A model generated the notes under the pieces. The model worked only from the letters and a program-made list of their open reading frames with translations. It did no database searches and was not told where the DNA came from. From Tardiphaga robiniae (GTDB lineage: Bacteria; Pseudomonadota; Alphaproteobacteria; Rhizobiales; Xanthobacteraceae): DNA of 64,000 nt. Below are positions 45,852 to 55,499 of the stretch, piece by piece; the first letter of the stretch is position 1, and each line of letters starts with the position of its first letter. The position numbers and the translations under genes are program-made. The DNA lies in NCBI RefSeq assembly GCF_013359755.1, contig NZ_JABMCJ010000071.1, forward strand, positions 124,001 through 188,000, read 5' to 3'.

Positions 45852-45975
45852 CCATAACCCGTCAGCTATCGATCAGATCAATAACCAATGAGTTATGGAT
45901 TAGTCAAGCGTGAAAAGGACGGGAGGGAGTTCTCGAGATCGCGGAAGCACGATCGTCGTCTGAGGCAAGTTGACT

Positions 45976-46320
45976 CTATTTGCCGTCGTCGAGGCTCACG
46001 ATCACCGCCGCATTGGCAATGAGAATGCCGTCGCCGCCACTCTCGGCCGGAATGTCGAGGCCGCCTTTGACCGCGGTCACGGTCACGGTGCCGTAAGGCA
46101 ATTCCTGCGCGACCGCCGCCGTGTCGACGTCGTCCGGATTCGGCACCGCGACGGTCACATCGACAAACATGTCATACGGCGTCTTGCCAACCATCCGGAA
46201 GAAGCCAACGCTGGAATGGCGGATTGCATCGGAGACCGCTCGCTTCGCAGCCTTAGTGGCGTCGCGGCCGTGGACGTCGACGCCCATGCCCATCTCGGTG
46301 ATACAGCGCACACGTGCCAT
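45976..46320 (-). CDS. Lin0512-family protein
   Basis: 114 residues. Family features: the start RVRCITEMGMGVDVHGRDATKAAKRAVSDAIRHSSVGFF, then DMFVDVTVAVPNPDDVD, and AVKGGLDIPAESGGDGILIANAAVIVSLDD. Small oligomeric proteins with unknown function, related in pattern to the Lin0512/PF09585 family. Convergent with nothing close; it stands alone. Confidence 0.87.
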   Translation of the reverse strand: MARVRCITEMGMGVDVHGRDATKAAKRAVSDAIRHSSVGFFRMVGKTPYDMFVDVTVAVPNPDDVDTAAVAQELPYGTVTVTAVKGGLDIPAESGGDGILIANAAVIVSLDDGK

Positions 46321-46411
46321 TCGTTGTCCTCTTCGCTCATCCAGAATTGTGTCGATGCCGAGTTAAGCAATCTCGCGCGACTTACACCAGTCGTCTGCTC
46401 GCCAGTTCCGA

Positions 46412-47569
46412 TCAGCGACCAGCCAATGTGCAACCCGGCTGCGGCGGAATTCTGCCGAGCGCACGGACGGTGACCAATTCACTGCCCTGCGTCCTGGCGA
46501 TGAACATGCTCATGGTCGCATAGTGGTTCGCATCGATGGTAACCGTTCCAGTCGGCGACGGGATGGTGAGCCCGGCCAGCGCATCGACGATGGCCTCCTT
46601 GTCGACACGGCCCACTTTCTCGATCGCAGCCTTGAGCGCGATCAGCGTGTTGTAGTGGCTCATGACATAGTTCGACACCAGCACGTCGTTGCCGGCTGAG
46701 GCCCGCACCTTGGCGACGAACGCCTTCATCTCCGGCGCGTCGCTGGTCGCCAGCGATGGCACGACGGTGATCATGTTCTGGCCCTTGCCCTTGAAGATGC
46801 CGAGATCGATCTCGGACAATCCCAGGAATGCAACCGTGGTCTCCTTGAACAAGCCCTGATCATCGGCCTGCCGGATGAAATCGATGCCGTCACCCTTCAG
46901 CGCGAACAGCAGCACCTTCGGTTTGGCCGCCGCCACCTGCTTGATCAGCGGCGTGAAGTCCGTCTCGGTCCCCTGCGTATATTGCGTGCCGACGATGGTG
47001 CCGCCGAGCTTCTCGATCAGCGGCTTGGCTATATCGAACATCTGGTGCGGCCAGACGCGATCGGCGCCGAGCAGGAAGTAGGTGTTGCCGACAGCCTCGT
47101 TCACATAGGGCAGCAACTGGCCGAGATCCTGGTTAGGCACCGTGCTGAACGAAAAGATGTAGCGGCTGCATGTGCCGCCTTCGAAATTGGTGGCGTAAAG
47201 CAGCGGCGTCTTCGTGCTCTCGGCAAGCGGCCTGATCGCATTGAAGTTGGCCGAGGTGACAGGGCCGACAACCGCCACGACGCCGCTGTCGATCACCGAC
47301 CGCATCGCGCTCTCGGCGGAGGCCGGCCGGGTCTTGTCATCGACATAGATGACCTCGAGCGGCCTGCCGAGAATGCCACCCGCCGCGTTGATCTCCCTGG
47401 CAGCGAGATCGAGCCCGAGTTTTGCTTGCTCACCATAAAGTTCGACACCGCCGGAAAACGGCAGGACCGCGCCAATACGGATGGGATCGGCGGCATTCGC
47501 AGCGGAGCCGAGCGCCAGAGGCCCCAGCAGGAATGCGAGCGTGACAAACCCTGCAACAGATAACTTCAT
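46412..47569 (-). CDS. ABC transporter substrate-binding protein, Liv/urea/amide type, orphan
   Basis: 385 residues from ATG 47569. A signal peptide (LAFLLGPLALGSAANA) is followed by the type I fold: IRIGAVLPFSGGVELYGEQAKLGLDLAAREINAAGGILGRPLEVIYVDDKTRPASA, GPVTSANFNAIRPLAE, and TDFTPLIKQVAAAKPKVLLFAL. This resembles the UrtA/amide-binding branch of the HAAT family. No permease or ATPase genes are adjacent, so it probably works with a transporter elsewhere. It differs clearly from the two tandem binding proteins at 27-30 kb. Confidence 0.9.
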   Translation of the reverse strand: MKLSVAGFVTLAFLLGPLALGSAANAADPIRIGAVLPFSGGVELYGEQAKLGLDLAAREINAAGGILGRPLEVIYVDDKTRPASAESAMRSVIDSGVVAVVGPVTSANFNAIRPLAESTKTPLLYATNFEGGTCSRYIFSFSTVPNQDLGQLLPYVNEAVGNTYFLLGADRVWPHQMFDIAKPLIEKLGGTIVGTQYTQGTETDFTPLIKQVAAAKPKVLLFALKGDGIDFIRQADDQGLFKETTVAFLGLSEIDLGIFKGKGQNMITVVPSLATSDAPEMKAFVAKVRASAGNDVLVSNYVMSHYNTLIALKAAIEKVGRVDKEAIVDALAGLTIPSPTGTVTIDANHYATMSMFIARTQGSELVTVRALGRIPPQPGCTLAGR

Positions 47570-47676
47570 GCGCGCTTCCCTCTGCCATGAGCTGCGCGGT
47601 CGGCGCACCTGGACTCGCGGTCATGATTGCCCCGGAAAGATCGCAGCGCGCAAGAGCCGATCAAGACTCTGCCTGC

Positions 47677-48333
47677 TCAGGGCAACGCGGTCGACCTGGG
47701 CACGGGTACGGCAGGCGCGGGAGCGTCAGTGACTGGCGCGACAGGCAGCGGGGTTTCAGTTACGTCCGTTACGGGAGCGGCAGCCACGGGCGCGACACTA
47801 TCAGGGACAATCGACACCGGTGCTCCAGCAACGGGAGCCGGCGTGATTGCCACTGGCGCACCTGCTGCAGGAGCGTCGCGAGCCACAGGGACAGGAGCAA
47901 CCACCGGAGGGACTGCGGCATCGATCATCGGCTTGCAGAGCATCACGGCCGCAGCCGCTGAGGTCAATGCTGCCAGACTCTGGAGCTCCGGCGCTTGTCG
48001 GGGGTCCCCGGCCACTGCGGCTGCTTCGTCGCGAAGCCTGGCGTTGCAGTCGCAGTTAGGAATGCCGCTCGCCGGTGTGCAGGCATCGTGATTCATGCAG
48101 GCGAGATCGAGGGCATCGATGGGCGGTTTGCCCGGCCGATTGCCGGCACCGCAGTAATTGCCATGAATCAGCGTCGCGCCGTCAGTGGCGACAGCCGGAT
48201 TGCTGCGGGCGGCCCGGGCGCCAGACGCCCGCTCCTGCGCATACAGAGGCGCCGTTGCTACGCCGGTGCATAACATCAACAGCGCCGCACACCAGCAGCG
48301 CAGCCACGGAGCGATGGACAAGGGTTTTATCAT
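47677..48333 (-). CDS. secreted phospholipase-A2-like domain protein with Pro/Ala/Val tail
   Basis: 218 residues from ATG 48333. An N-terminal signal segment (CWCAALLMLCTGVATAPLYAQ) is followed by a short domain with the secreted PLA2 layout: a calcium-loop-like NYCGAG (59-64), then DALDLACMNHDAC (73-85) with the His82-Asp83 pair, and Cys94/Cys96. From about residue 130 the sequence is low-complexity Pro/Ala/Val (repeated APV..). Bacterial PLA2-like proteins of this type exist, but activity on lipids is unproven here. No Shine-Dalgarno site is visible before this ATG; an in-frame TTG lies at 48390. Confidence 0.7.
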   Translation of the reverse strand: MIKPLSIAPWLRCWCAALLMLCTGVATAPLYAQERASGARAARSNPAVATDGATLIHGNYCGAGNRPGKPPIDALDLACMNHDACTPASGIPNCDCNARLRDEAAAVAGDPRQAPELQSLAALTSAAAAVMLCKPMIDAAVPPVVAPVPVARDAPAAGAPVAITPAPVAGAPVSIVPDSVAPVAAAPVTDVTETPLPVAPVTDAPAPAVPVPRSTALP

Positions 48334-48442
48334 TCTGGAGGGGTCCGCCTGGCGCCGACGGAAGATGTCGGCCGCCAAGCATACGCCCAACCTGCCCCAA
48401 GGTTCCCGACCGGGTTCCCTCGGGTTCCACGAACCCTGATGG

Positions 48443-49696
48443 TCAGCCCGCCATCAGTTCCTTCGCCAGCGCCATATAGGCCGGCAGCGTCACCGGATCG
48501 TTGGAGGCATTGCCAGCGACCGGATGCGACGCGTAGCGCGCGATCACCATCTCGGCCTTCGGATCGATATAGAGCCCCTGCCCGTAGACGCCGCGCGCCA
48601 TATACCCGCCGTGTTCATTATGGGTCACCCACCACTGGTTGCGATAGGACGCGCCAGGCAGCGTGGTGTAGCCGGCCGGCTTGAACTTGGCGGGATCGGC
48701 GCCGCGTTCGATGTCCTCGACCACTGCGCTAGGCACGATCTGGCGGCCATTGAAGCGCCCGTGATTGCGCATCATCTCGCCGAAGCGCGCGAGATCGCGC
48801 AGCGTCGTCGATAGCCCGCCGCCACCGCTCTCGGTGCCGATGCGGTCGACGTGATAATGCGCGTCCTCCTCCGCCCCCATCGGCGCCCAGATGCGTTCCG
48901 ACAACAGATCGGACAGCGTCATGCCGCTGGCACGGCGGATGATCCAGGCCAGTACGTCGGTGTTGACGGTCTTGTAGGCGAAGGCCTTGCCATGCTCGCC
49001 CTGCTTCTGCTGCGTGCAGAGAAAGGCGAAGATGTCGCTCGCGCCTTCGTAATCCGGAGGGATCGGCGCCATGCCATTGGCGCGCCGCAGTCCCCACACA
49101 TCGGAATTCTTGTCGGTATAGACCTCGGTGTATTTGAGCCCCGTGGTCATATCCATGACCTCATGCACATCAGAATCGCCGAAGGCGCTCGCCTTCAGCT
49201 CCGGCACATAGTCGGTGACCGGCGCCTGCGGATCGATCTTGCCTTCGCCCACCAGAATGCCGGCCAGCGTGCCGGTAAACGACTTGGTCACCGACATGGC
49301 GATATGCGGCTTGTGCGGCTTCAGCGCGCCGGCATAGCGCTCGTAAATCAACTTGCCCTTGTGCAGCACGGCGATGCCGTCGGCATAAGTCTCGTCGAAC
49401 ATGCGCGCGAAGGTCATCGGCCGGCCGTCCATGGTGGTCGACGCGATTCCGCCGATATCGCGCTCCGCGCGCGGCAGCACCGAAGCGCCGCCTGCGCCGC
49501 GCCAGACATTCACCGTTGGCACGAGCTGGCGGACATTGCTCCAGGCCCAGCGCAGTTCGGGAAAGTTGCGGAACGAGCCGTCGTGGAAGGTGATGAGCCT
49601 GTCTTGCGGCGGCGGAAAGCCTTGCATGAAGCCGAGCGTGTTCGGATCGGTCTCGGCGGCGGTAGGGGCTTGGCTCGGTGCAGGCGCGTCAGACAT
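48443..49696 (-). CDS. serine hydrolase of the beta-lactamase class C family
   Basis: 417 residues from ATG 49696, with GGAG 7 bases upstream. No signal peptide is evident. The catalytic SxxK is SVTK in HIAMSVTKSFTGTLAGILVGEG, the YxN-like motif lies in the YKTVNTDVLAWIIRRASG region, and the C-terminal block is GASYRNQWWVTHNEHGGYMARGVYGQGLYIDP. It resembles the 6-aminohexanoate-dimer hydrolase/EstB branch (N-terminal PPPQDRLITFHDGSFRNFPELRWAWSNVR) rather than true AmpC. Probably an amidase or esterase. Confidence 0.87.
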   Translation of the reverse strand: MSDAPAPSQAPTAAETDPNTLGFMQGFPPPQDRLITFHDGSFRNFPELRWAWSNVRQLVPTVNVWRGAGGASVLPRAERDIGGIASTTMDGRPMTFARMFDETYADGIAVLHKGKLIYERYAGALKPHKPHIAMSVTKSFTGTLAGILVGEGKIDPQAPVTDYVPELKASAFGDSDVHEVMDMTTGLKYTEVYTDKNSDVWGLRRANGMAPIPPDYEGASDIFAFLCTQQKQGEHGKAFAYKTVNTDVLAWIIRRASGMTLSDLLSERIWAPMGAEEDAHYHVDRIGTESGGGGLSTTLRDLARFGEMMRNHGRFNGRQIVPSAVVEDIERGADPAKFKPAGYTTLPGASYRNQWWVTHNEHGGYMARGVYGQGLYIDPKAEMVIARYASHPVAGNASNDPVTLPAYMALAKELMAG

Positions 49697-50059
49697 GAAG
49701 GGGCTCCGGGAGGATGATGAGCCAGTCGTAACATCGCGGAGAATGACGCACATCCCGCGTTTGAGCGGGGGTGCATTGATCAGTCGCATGTCGTCTGGCG
49801 ACTGCCGCAGGCGACCGTCCTTCACTCGAACAGCCACCTCATCTTGATCATTCTGAATCGAGCGTGTGACGCTCCGTAATTTCATCTCTAAGTTAGCAGC
49901 TCGCTCAATGCTCTCGGTTTCGAAGAATATCCGTGGTCCGGCGGGGTCCGATGACAAGTTCGGCCCGCGAAATTCCGCGGCCAAAAATCGAAATCGGTTG
50001 TCGGGAGAGGCGCTGCTCGTTCGTCCTAAGGATGCGAAACACCCAGGTGGAGAGAAACA
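49697..50059. other. intergenic region between divergent hydrolase and GST genes
   Basis: 363 bases. The hydrolase frame remains open leftward of its start for 96 codons but without a binding site or recognisable domain, so I treat it as non-coding. GGTGGAGAG just before 50060 is the GST ribosome site. No strong hairpin, repeat or small gene is seen. Confidence 0.4.
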
Positions 50060-50710
50060 ATGCCCACGATTAGCGCCTTTGAACGGTCTCCCGATCGCGG
50101 AAGGGGATTGGCGCGTGACATGAGCGTTCGCTGGGCGCTCGAAGAGGTGGGCCAGCCTTACGACGTCCGTCTACTGTCGTTCGCTAAGATGAAAGAACCC
50201 GCACATCGCAGGCTTCATCCCTTCGGACAGATCCCGACCTACGAAGACGGCGACCTCATGCTGTTCGAGTCGGGGGCGATCGTCTTCCATATCGCCGAGC
50301 GCCATCCGGGCCTGCTGCCAGACGATGCGAATGCCAGGGCGCGCGCGATCGCCTGGATGTTCGCCGCGCTCAGCACCGTGGAGCCGCCGATCGTGGAACG
50401 CGGAGCCGCCACGCTCACGGAGCGCGACAAGACGTGGTACGCGACGCGCCTGCCGATTCTCGACGATCGCGTCCGCGCCCGACTGGGAGACCTGTCCACC
50501 CGCCTTGGCGACGCCGACTGGCTCGACGGCAGGTTCAGCGCCGGTGATCTGCTGATGGTGACGGTGCTGCGCAGATTGAACGGGTCGGGACTACTGGAGG
50601 ACTATCCGAACCTCTGCGCCTACATCGCCCGCGGCGAAGCACGGCCCGCCTACAAGCGCGCCTTCGCCGATCAACTGGCGGTCTTCACCGGCAAGCCACC
50701 GACCGGCTAA
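50060..50710 (+). CDS. glutathione S-transferase family protein
   Basis: 216 residues. An N-terminal thioredoxin-like domain (MSVRWALEEVGQPYDVRLLSF, then HPFGQIPTYEDGDLMLFESGAIVFHIAERHPGLLP) has the conserved cis-Pro (QIPTYEDG) and ES pair of GSTs. A helical C-terminal domain (ILDDRVRARLGDLSTRLGDADWLDGRFSAGDLLMVTVLRRL) carries the N-capping SAGD motif. GGAGAG precedes ATG. Substrate unknown. Confidence 0.9.
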   Translation: MPTISAFERSPDRGRGLARDMSVRWALEEVGQPYDVRLLSFAKMKEPAHRRLHPFGQIPTYEDGDLMLFESGAIVFHIAERHPGLLPDDANARARAIAWMFAALSTVEPPIVERGAATLTERDKTWYATRLPILDDRVRARLGDLSTRLGDADWLDGRFSAGDLLMVTVLRRLNGSGLLEDYPNLCAYIARGEARPAYKRAFADQLAVFTGKPPTG

Positions 50711-50780
50711 CAAAAGTCCGCTCTGGGGTCACTGGAACTCTCCAGAGCTATATGACCATGTAGATGGTCAGGAGCGGCAT

Positions 50781-51024
50781 ATGAACGCGATCAATCTGGC
50801 AGATTGCAAAGACCCATTTGAGCGAACTTGTCGATCGGGTCGAGGCGGGAGATTCGATCGCATCACCCGGCGCGGAAAGCCGGTCGCGCGGCTCACGGCC
50901 GTGGCCTAGGCCGCGCAAGCCGATTGACGCGGCCCAGCTCCAGTCCCTGACAGCGAGCATGCCGTTGCAGACACAGGCCGCCGCCGATCTGGTGCGATCG
51001 ATGCGGGACAGCGACCGCTCCTGA
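50781..51024 (+). pseudogene. broken Phd/prevent-host-death-type antitoxin
   Basis: An ATG at 50781 with AGGAG 6 bases upstream starts MNAINLAD, but the frame is then disrupted three times. An extra base lies near 50805 (after it, KTHLSELVDRVEAGDSI reads in the +1 frame), a missing base near 50860 (ITRRGKPVARLTAVA reads in the original frame, then hits TAG at 50907), and an extra base near 50904 ([20 protein letters not shown] follows in the +1 frame, ending at the TGA that overlaps the toxin start). Put together, these make a normal 80-residue Phd antitoxin of a VapC-type pair. A shortened product from an internal TTG at 50818 is possible, but its middle would be out of frame. Confidence 0.8.
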
Positions 51025-51449
51025 TGCTCTATCTGGACACGTCGCTGATTGTCGCCGCGCTTTCGAACGCGGCGATGACGTCATACGTCCAGGATTGGCT
51101 TGCCGAACAGGAGCCCGCGCAGCTTCTGATCAGCGACTGGACCATCACCGAGATGTCCTCAACCTTGGCAATGAAGCTGCGAACCTTGCAGATTCATCCG
51201 GAACAGCGCGCGGCTGCGCTGGCCATGTTCAGCAGACTGGTCGTCGAGAGTTTTACGGTGTTGCCGGTGACTGGCAGACACTTCAGAACGGCCGCAAAGT
51301 TCGTCGATCAACACACACTCGGACTCCGCGCCGGCAAGGCGCTGCATCTTGCCCTCGCCGCGGAGCATGGCGCTACGGTGCAGACGCTGGATCAGCGCTT
51401 GGCCGACGCCGGGCCGGTGCTGGGCGTACCGACGAAATTGCTGGCGTGA
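51024..51449 (+). CDS. VapC-type PIN-domain toxin with a replaced catalytic acid
   Basis: 141 residues overlapping the antitoxin stop (TGATG). PIN-domain acids: Asp5 ([10 protein letters not shown]), Glu43 ([10 protein letters not shown]) and Asp123 ([10 protein letters not shown]) are present, but the acid in the usual RAxDALHLA motif is Lys105 ([12 protein letters not shown]). PIN RNases need this residue for Mg binding, so the toxin is probably inactive or weak. That fits the broken antitoxin in front: a toxin without working antitoxin must be defused. It is otherwise full length. Confidence 0.83.
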   Translation: MLYLDTSLIVAALSNAAMTSYVQDWLAEQEPAQLLISDWTITEMSSTLAMKLRTLQIHPEQRAAALAMFSRLVVESFTVLPVTGRHFRTAAKFVDQHTLGLRAGKALHLALAAEHGATVQTLDQRLADAGPVLGVPTKLLA

Positions 51450-51455
51450 GACGTA

Positions 51456-51525
51456 GGGCGCAATAGCGAAGCGTATTGCGCCACCCATCTGCAATGCGGC
51501 GGAATATGCTTCGCTATTCTGCGCC
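51456..51525. repeat. palindromic repeat element
   Basis: Two facing units: GGGCGCAATAGCGAAGC with GTATTGCGCC (51456-51482) and GGCGGAATATGCTTCGCTATTCTGCGCC (about 51498-51525). The AGCGAAGC/GCTTCGCT core is typical of rhizobial intergenic palindromes. It lies between the stop codons of two converging genes. Confidence 0.65.
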
Positions 51526-51534
51526 ACTTGCTGA

Positions 51535-52188
51535 TCAGACGTGAGCCAGCAATATATCGGCCAGCGCCTCGGGCTTGTGCCGCGCGACATTGTGCCCGCA
51601 ATCAAAGGCAAAGGTCGACCACTCCGGATCGTCACTCAAGCGTTCGTGCAGATCATGAAATGGGCTTCCTTCCCATCCAAATGCACCGACGAAGGTCTTG
51701 CGCGGCACGTCATGCCAACGTCCGCGGAGCTTGATCGATTGGAGAAACGTCCCGATTGGTTGCGGCCGGCATCGCGGATCGAGATTGGGAGGCGGCGTGC
51801 AGGTGAGGCCATCAGCCTCAGCCCCCGCGATAAAGAGATCACGAAAGCGAGGCGTCGTCAGTGACCATACGGAATCGCCTGTATCAGGTACATAGGCGTC
51901 CACATAGACTAGCGCCCGGATTTGCGATGGCTCAGTATCAGCGGCGCCACTCACGATCATTCCACCGTAGGACTGGCCAACAATGACCAGGTCATCGTGT
52001 TGCGCCCCTGCGGTAGCGACGACTTCACCAATGTGAGTATCAAGATTAGCCGTTGGGGCAGGAGCATCGCCCAGCCCTGCAAGAGTCATCGGTACGGCTT
52101 TGTGACCGTGCGCTGTGAGAATCTCGGCGACCTGTTGGTAGATCCAGCCACCCTGCCAGCCCCCGGGGATGAGGATAAAGGTGGCCAT
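51535..52188 (-). CDS. alpha/beta hydrolase
   Basis: 217 residues from ATG 52188, with AGGAGTG 8 bases upstream. Pattern of the small salicylate-esterase/pyrethroid-type hydrolases: ATFILIPGGWQGGWIYQQVAEILTAHGHKAVPMTLAGLGD, with nucleophile elbow VGQSYGGMIVSG (Ser) and the acid and His near FAFDCGHNVARHKPEALADIL. Cytoplasmic. It is close to the left edge of the proposed island. Confidence 0.88.
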   Translation of the reverse strand: MATFILIPGGWQGGWIYQQVAEILTAHGHKAVPMTLAGLGDAPAPTANLDTHIGEVVATAGAQHDDLVIVGQSYGGMIVSGAADTEPSQIRALVYVDAYVPDTGDSVWSLTTPRFRDLFIAGAEADGLTCTPPPNLDPRCRPQPIGTFLQSIKLRGRWHDVPRKTFVGAFGWEGSPFHDLHERLSDDPEWSTFAFDCGHNVARHKPEALADILLAHV

Positions 52189-52261
52189 ATTGTTCACTCC
52201 TGGCTCTGAGCTTGAAGCGCCGACAGTCCGATCGACTACAATCAGACGACGGCGCTCACCG

Positions 52262-52325
52262 TCACTCCCACTCGATCGTCCCGGGCGGCTTGCTCGTAAT
52301 GTCATACACCACGCGATTGATGCCC
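52262..52325 (-). repeat. displaced copy of the guaA 3' end (att-like site, left island border)
   Basis: Read on the minus strand this encodes [20 protein letters not shown] followed by TGA, the C-terminus of GMP synthase, with no upstream guaA sequence. It matches 61157-61218 of the real gene at 57 of 62 positions, in the same orientation, with four differences silent and one conservative. guaA 3' ends are known integration targets. This is the expected scar of the distal border of an integrated element. Confidence 0.85.
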
Positions 52326-52400
52326 GCTCGCGTACCAGCCCTGCGGCGCGACAGGCAGTCACCTGCCAACGCCGATCTTGAACAGCTCTCGTCCTCCGCC

Positions 52401-55193
52401 CTAGTAATGGACGGAGGCGCCCATCGCACCAACCTTCGGCGGCGCGAACTTGGTCAGGTCGATGCCTTCGACGGCGGCCTTGTATTCCTCGGCGCTCGGC
52501 GTGCGACCGAGGATCGCCGACAGCACCACGACCGGGGTCGAGGCTAGCAGCGATTCACCCTTCTTCTCGGCGGTGTCTTCCACGACGCGGCCCTGGAACA
52601 GACGGGTTGAGGTCGCCAGAACGGTATCGCCCTTCTCCGCCTTTTCCTGGTTGCCCATGCACAGGTTGCAGCCCGGACGTTCGAGATAGAGGATGTTCTC
52701 GTAGGCGGTACGGTTCGCGGTCTTCGGCTTCACATCGTCGAATTCGAAGCCGGAATACTTCTGCAGGATTTCCCAATCCCCTTCGGCCTTCAGCTCGTCG
52801 ATGATGTTGTAGGTTGGGGCGGCGACGACCAGCGGCGCGTTGAACGCGACCTTGCCTTCGGCCTTCTCAATGTTCTTGAGCATCTGGGCGACGATCTTCA
52901 TGTCGCCCTTGTGCACCATGCACGAGCCCACGAAGCCGAGGTCCACCTTCTTGGTGCCGCCGTAATAAGAAATCGGACGGATCGTGTCGTGGGTGTAGCG
53001 GCGCGAGACGTCGGCATTGTTCACGTCGGGATCGGCGATCATCGGCTCGTCGATGATATCGAGATCGACGACGACTTCGGCGAAGTATTTCGCATTGGCG
53101 TCCGGCGTCAGTGCCGGCTTCTCGCCCGAACGGATTTCGGCGATGCGCGCATCGGCCTTGGCGATCAGGCCCTTCAGCGTGCCCGCGGCATTGTCCATGC
53201 CCTTGTCGATCATGATCTGGATGCGCGATTTCGCGATCTCGAGCGACTCGATCAGCGTGTCGTCCTGCGAGATGCAGATCGAGGCCTTGGCCTTCATCTC
53301 GGCCGTCCAGTCGGTGAAGGTGAAGGCCTGGTCGGCGAGCAGCGTGCCGAGATGGACCTCGATGATCCGGCCCTGGAAAACATTGTCGCCGCATTGCTTG
53401 AGCATCTGCGCCTGGGTCGCATGGACCACGTCGCGGAAGTCCATATGCGGCTGCATCGCGCCCTTGAAGGTCACCTTGACCGATTGCGGGATCGGCATGG
53501 TCGCCTCGCCGGTCGCCAGCGCCAGCGCCACAGTGCCGGAGTCGGCACCGAAGGCGACGCCCTTGGACATGCGGGTGTGGCTGTCGCCGCCGATGATGAT
53601 CGCCCAGTCATCCACGGTGATGTCGTTCAGCACCTTGTGGATGACATCGGTCATCGCATGATAGCTACCCTTGGGATCGCGCGCGGTGATCACGCCGAAA
53701 TTGTTCATGAAGCTCATCAGCTTCGGAATGTTGACCTGCGCCTTCTTGTCCCACACCGATGCCGTGTGGCAGCCCGACTGATAGGCGCCGTCGACGATCG
53801 GCGAGATGACGGTGGCCGCCATCGCTTCCAGCTCCTGCGCCGTCATCAGGCCAGTGGTGTCCTGCGAGCCGACGATGTTGACCTTGACGCGCACGTCCGA
53901 GCCCGCATGCAAGACCTTGCCGCCGAGCACACCCACGGCATTGCGGTTGAAGATCTTCTCGACCGCGGTCAGGCCCTGGCCTTCGACCGAGATCTCCTTG
54001 TTCGGAGCGAAAACCGGGGTCGGCTCGACGCCGAGCGTTTCGGCGGCAAAGGTCTGCAGCTTCTTGCCGAACACGATGGCATAGGAGCTGCCGGCCTTCA
54101 TGAACTCCATCTTCTGCGGCGTGAAGGCGGCAGCGACGTCGACCAGTTCCTTGCCGTTTTCGTCGCGCAGCTTCTTGCCCTTGGCGTCGAGCGTCAGCAC
54201 GGTGCCGGTATCGACCGCAAATTTCTGCTCGAGGACTGGGTTGCCGTCGTTGTTGAGGATCGGCTTGCCGTCGGCGTCGAGCTTCTTGACCCAGTTCTTG
54301 AGATTGACGCCGATGCCGCCGGTGACGTCGACGGTGGTCGCAAAAATCGGCGAGATGCCGTTGGTGCCGGCGACGACCGGGGCGAAGTTGACGAAGGGCA
54401 CAAAGGGGCTGGCCGGCTTGCCGGTCCACAGCGCCACGTTGTTCACGCCCGACATGCGCGACGAGCCCACGCCCATCGTGCCCTTCTCGGCGATCATCAT
54501 CACGCGCTTGTCGGGATGCTGCTTCTGCAGCGCCACGATTTCCTGCTGCGCCTGCGGCGTCATCATGCACTGGCCGTGCAGCTCACGGTCCGAACGCGAA
54601 TGCGCCTGGTTGCCGGGCGACAGCAGGTCGGTCGAGATATCGCCTTCGGCGGCGACGTAGGTCACGACCTTAATCTCGTCTGCGACGTCCGGGAGCTTGG
54701 TGAAGAACTCGGCCTTGGCATAGCTCTCGAGCACGCCCTTGGCGACGGCATTGCCCGCCTTGAAGGCATCGCGCAGCCGGAACATGTCGGCGTCGTAGAG
54801 GAAGAACTGGGTCTTCAGAACTTCACCGGCCTGCTTCGCAAGCCCGGTATCACTGCCGAGCGTGACGTCGAGCAGCACGCCGATCGAGGGGCCCCCCTTC
54901 ATGTGCGACAGCAGTTCCAGCGCGAAGGTCGGCGTGATTTCCGGGACGATCGCCTCACCGAGGATAATCTCCTTCAGGAACGCGGCCTTGACGCCTGCGG
55001 CGCTCGTGGTGCCCGGCAGGGTGTTGTAGATGAAGAATTTCAGGGCGTCGGCGCGGTATTCGCTGCCGGTGTCCTTGATCAGGGCGATGATTTCGCCGGT
55101 GAGCGCGCCGTCGTCGATCGGTTTGGGAGCGAGGCCTTGAGCTTTTCTGCTTTCGATTTCAGCGAGGTAATCTGAATAGAGGCTCATCGTCAT
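52401..55193 (-). CDS. acnB: aconitate hydratase B (bifunctional aconitase/2-methylisocitrate dehydratase)
   Basis: About 930 residues; start ATG 55193, or 55187 ([18 protein letters not shown]). AcnB-type layout: an N-terminal HEAT-like domain, a swivel domain, then the catalytic part with iron-sulfur Cys residues in [16 protein letters not shown] and [19 protein letters not shown], and active-site stretches such as [18 protein letters not shown] and GNGD-like [10 protein letters not shown]. It interconverts citrate and isocitrate. It is somewhat longer than E. coli AcnB (865). Its place inside the guaA-bracketed segment suggests an accessory aconitase. Confidence 0.95.
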   Translation of the reverse strand: MTMSLYSDYLAEIESRKAQGLAPKPIDDGALTGEIIALIKDTGSEYRADALKFFIYNTLPGTTSAAGVKAAFLKEIILGEAIVPEITPTFALELLSHMKGGPSIGVLLDVTLGSDTGLAKQAGEVLKTQFFLYDADMFRLRDAFKAGNAVAKGVLESYAKAEFFTKLPDVADEIKVVTYVAAEGDISTDLLSPGNQAHSRSDRELHGQCMMTPQAQQEIVALQKQHPDKRVMMIAEKGTMGVGSSRMSGVNNVALWTGKPASPFVPFVNFAPVVAGTNGISPIFATTVDVTGGIGVNLKNWVKKLDADGKPILNNDGNPVLEQKFAVDTGTVLTLDAKGKKLRDENGKELVDVAAAFTPQKMEFMKAGSSYAIVFGKKLQTFAAETLGVEPTPVFAPNKEISVEGQGLTAVEKIFNRNAVGVLGGKVLHAGSDVRVKVNIVGSQDTTGLMTAQELEAMAATVISPIVDGAYQSGCHTASVWDKKAQVNIPKLMSFMNNFGVITARDPKGSYHAMTDVIHKVLNDITVDDWAIIIGGDSHTRMSKGVAFGADSGTVALALATGEATMPIPQSVKVTFKGAMQPHMDFRDVVHATQAQMLKQCGDNVFQGRIIEVHLGTLLADQAFTFTDWTAEMKAKASICISQDDTLIESLEIAKSRIQIMIDKGMDNAAGTLKGLIAKADARIAEIRSGEKPALTPDANAKYFAEVVVDLDIIDEPMIADPDVNNADVSRRYTHDTIRPISYYGGTKKVDLGFVGSCMVHKGDMKIVAQMLKNIEKAEGKVAFNAPLVVAAPTYNIIDELKAEGDWEILQKYSGFEFDDVKPKTANRTAYENILYLERPGCNLCMGNQEKAEKGDTVLATSTRLFQGRVVEDTAEKKGESLLASTPVVVLSAILGRTPSAEEYKAAVEGIDLTKFAPPKVGAMGASVHY

Positions 55194-55499
55194 CCCAACG
55201 TCATGAGGTGGTTGACGCTGGAAACACAGCGCCACCAACCGTTGTTGTTAAAACCGGTCTAAAGGCGAATTCGGCTTCGAGTACGTCAATCGCGACCGAC
55301 TGACAAGATACTGCATTGCAGTAAAAATAGCCCTTTAAATTCAGCGTTCAACGGTCAAAACATGACGGCAGGCATGCTTGCCGGGCTGAAATGCTGGTTC
55401 TCACCCGACCTGTCGCAAAGAAACGCTCCGAAGACACGTCCGAAAGGTCGGTCTGACCCGCCACCGTCAGCAAATTGGTGGTCGGCGACCCGCCGCGCG
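55194..55499. other. intergenic region upstream of acnB
   Basis: 306 bases between acnB and the lysR end. An AT-rich tract at 55240-55340 (around TTGTTGTTAAAACC and GTAAAAATAGCCC) probably contains the acnB promoter. No gene, strong hairpin or repeat seen. Confidence 0.4.

Noticed and set aside
51456-51525. Possible CRISPR-like repeat
   Set aside because: Only two inverted units without spacer-repeat periodicity; a palindromic intergenic element explains it. No CRISPR array was seen anywhere in the window.
52911-55175. Very long open frame (754 codons) on the + strand across acnB
   Set aside because: It is antisense to an unmistakable AcnB; its composition (Arg/His/Asp/Leu-rich) is that of a GC-rich shadow frame with no domain.
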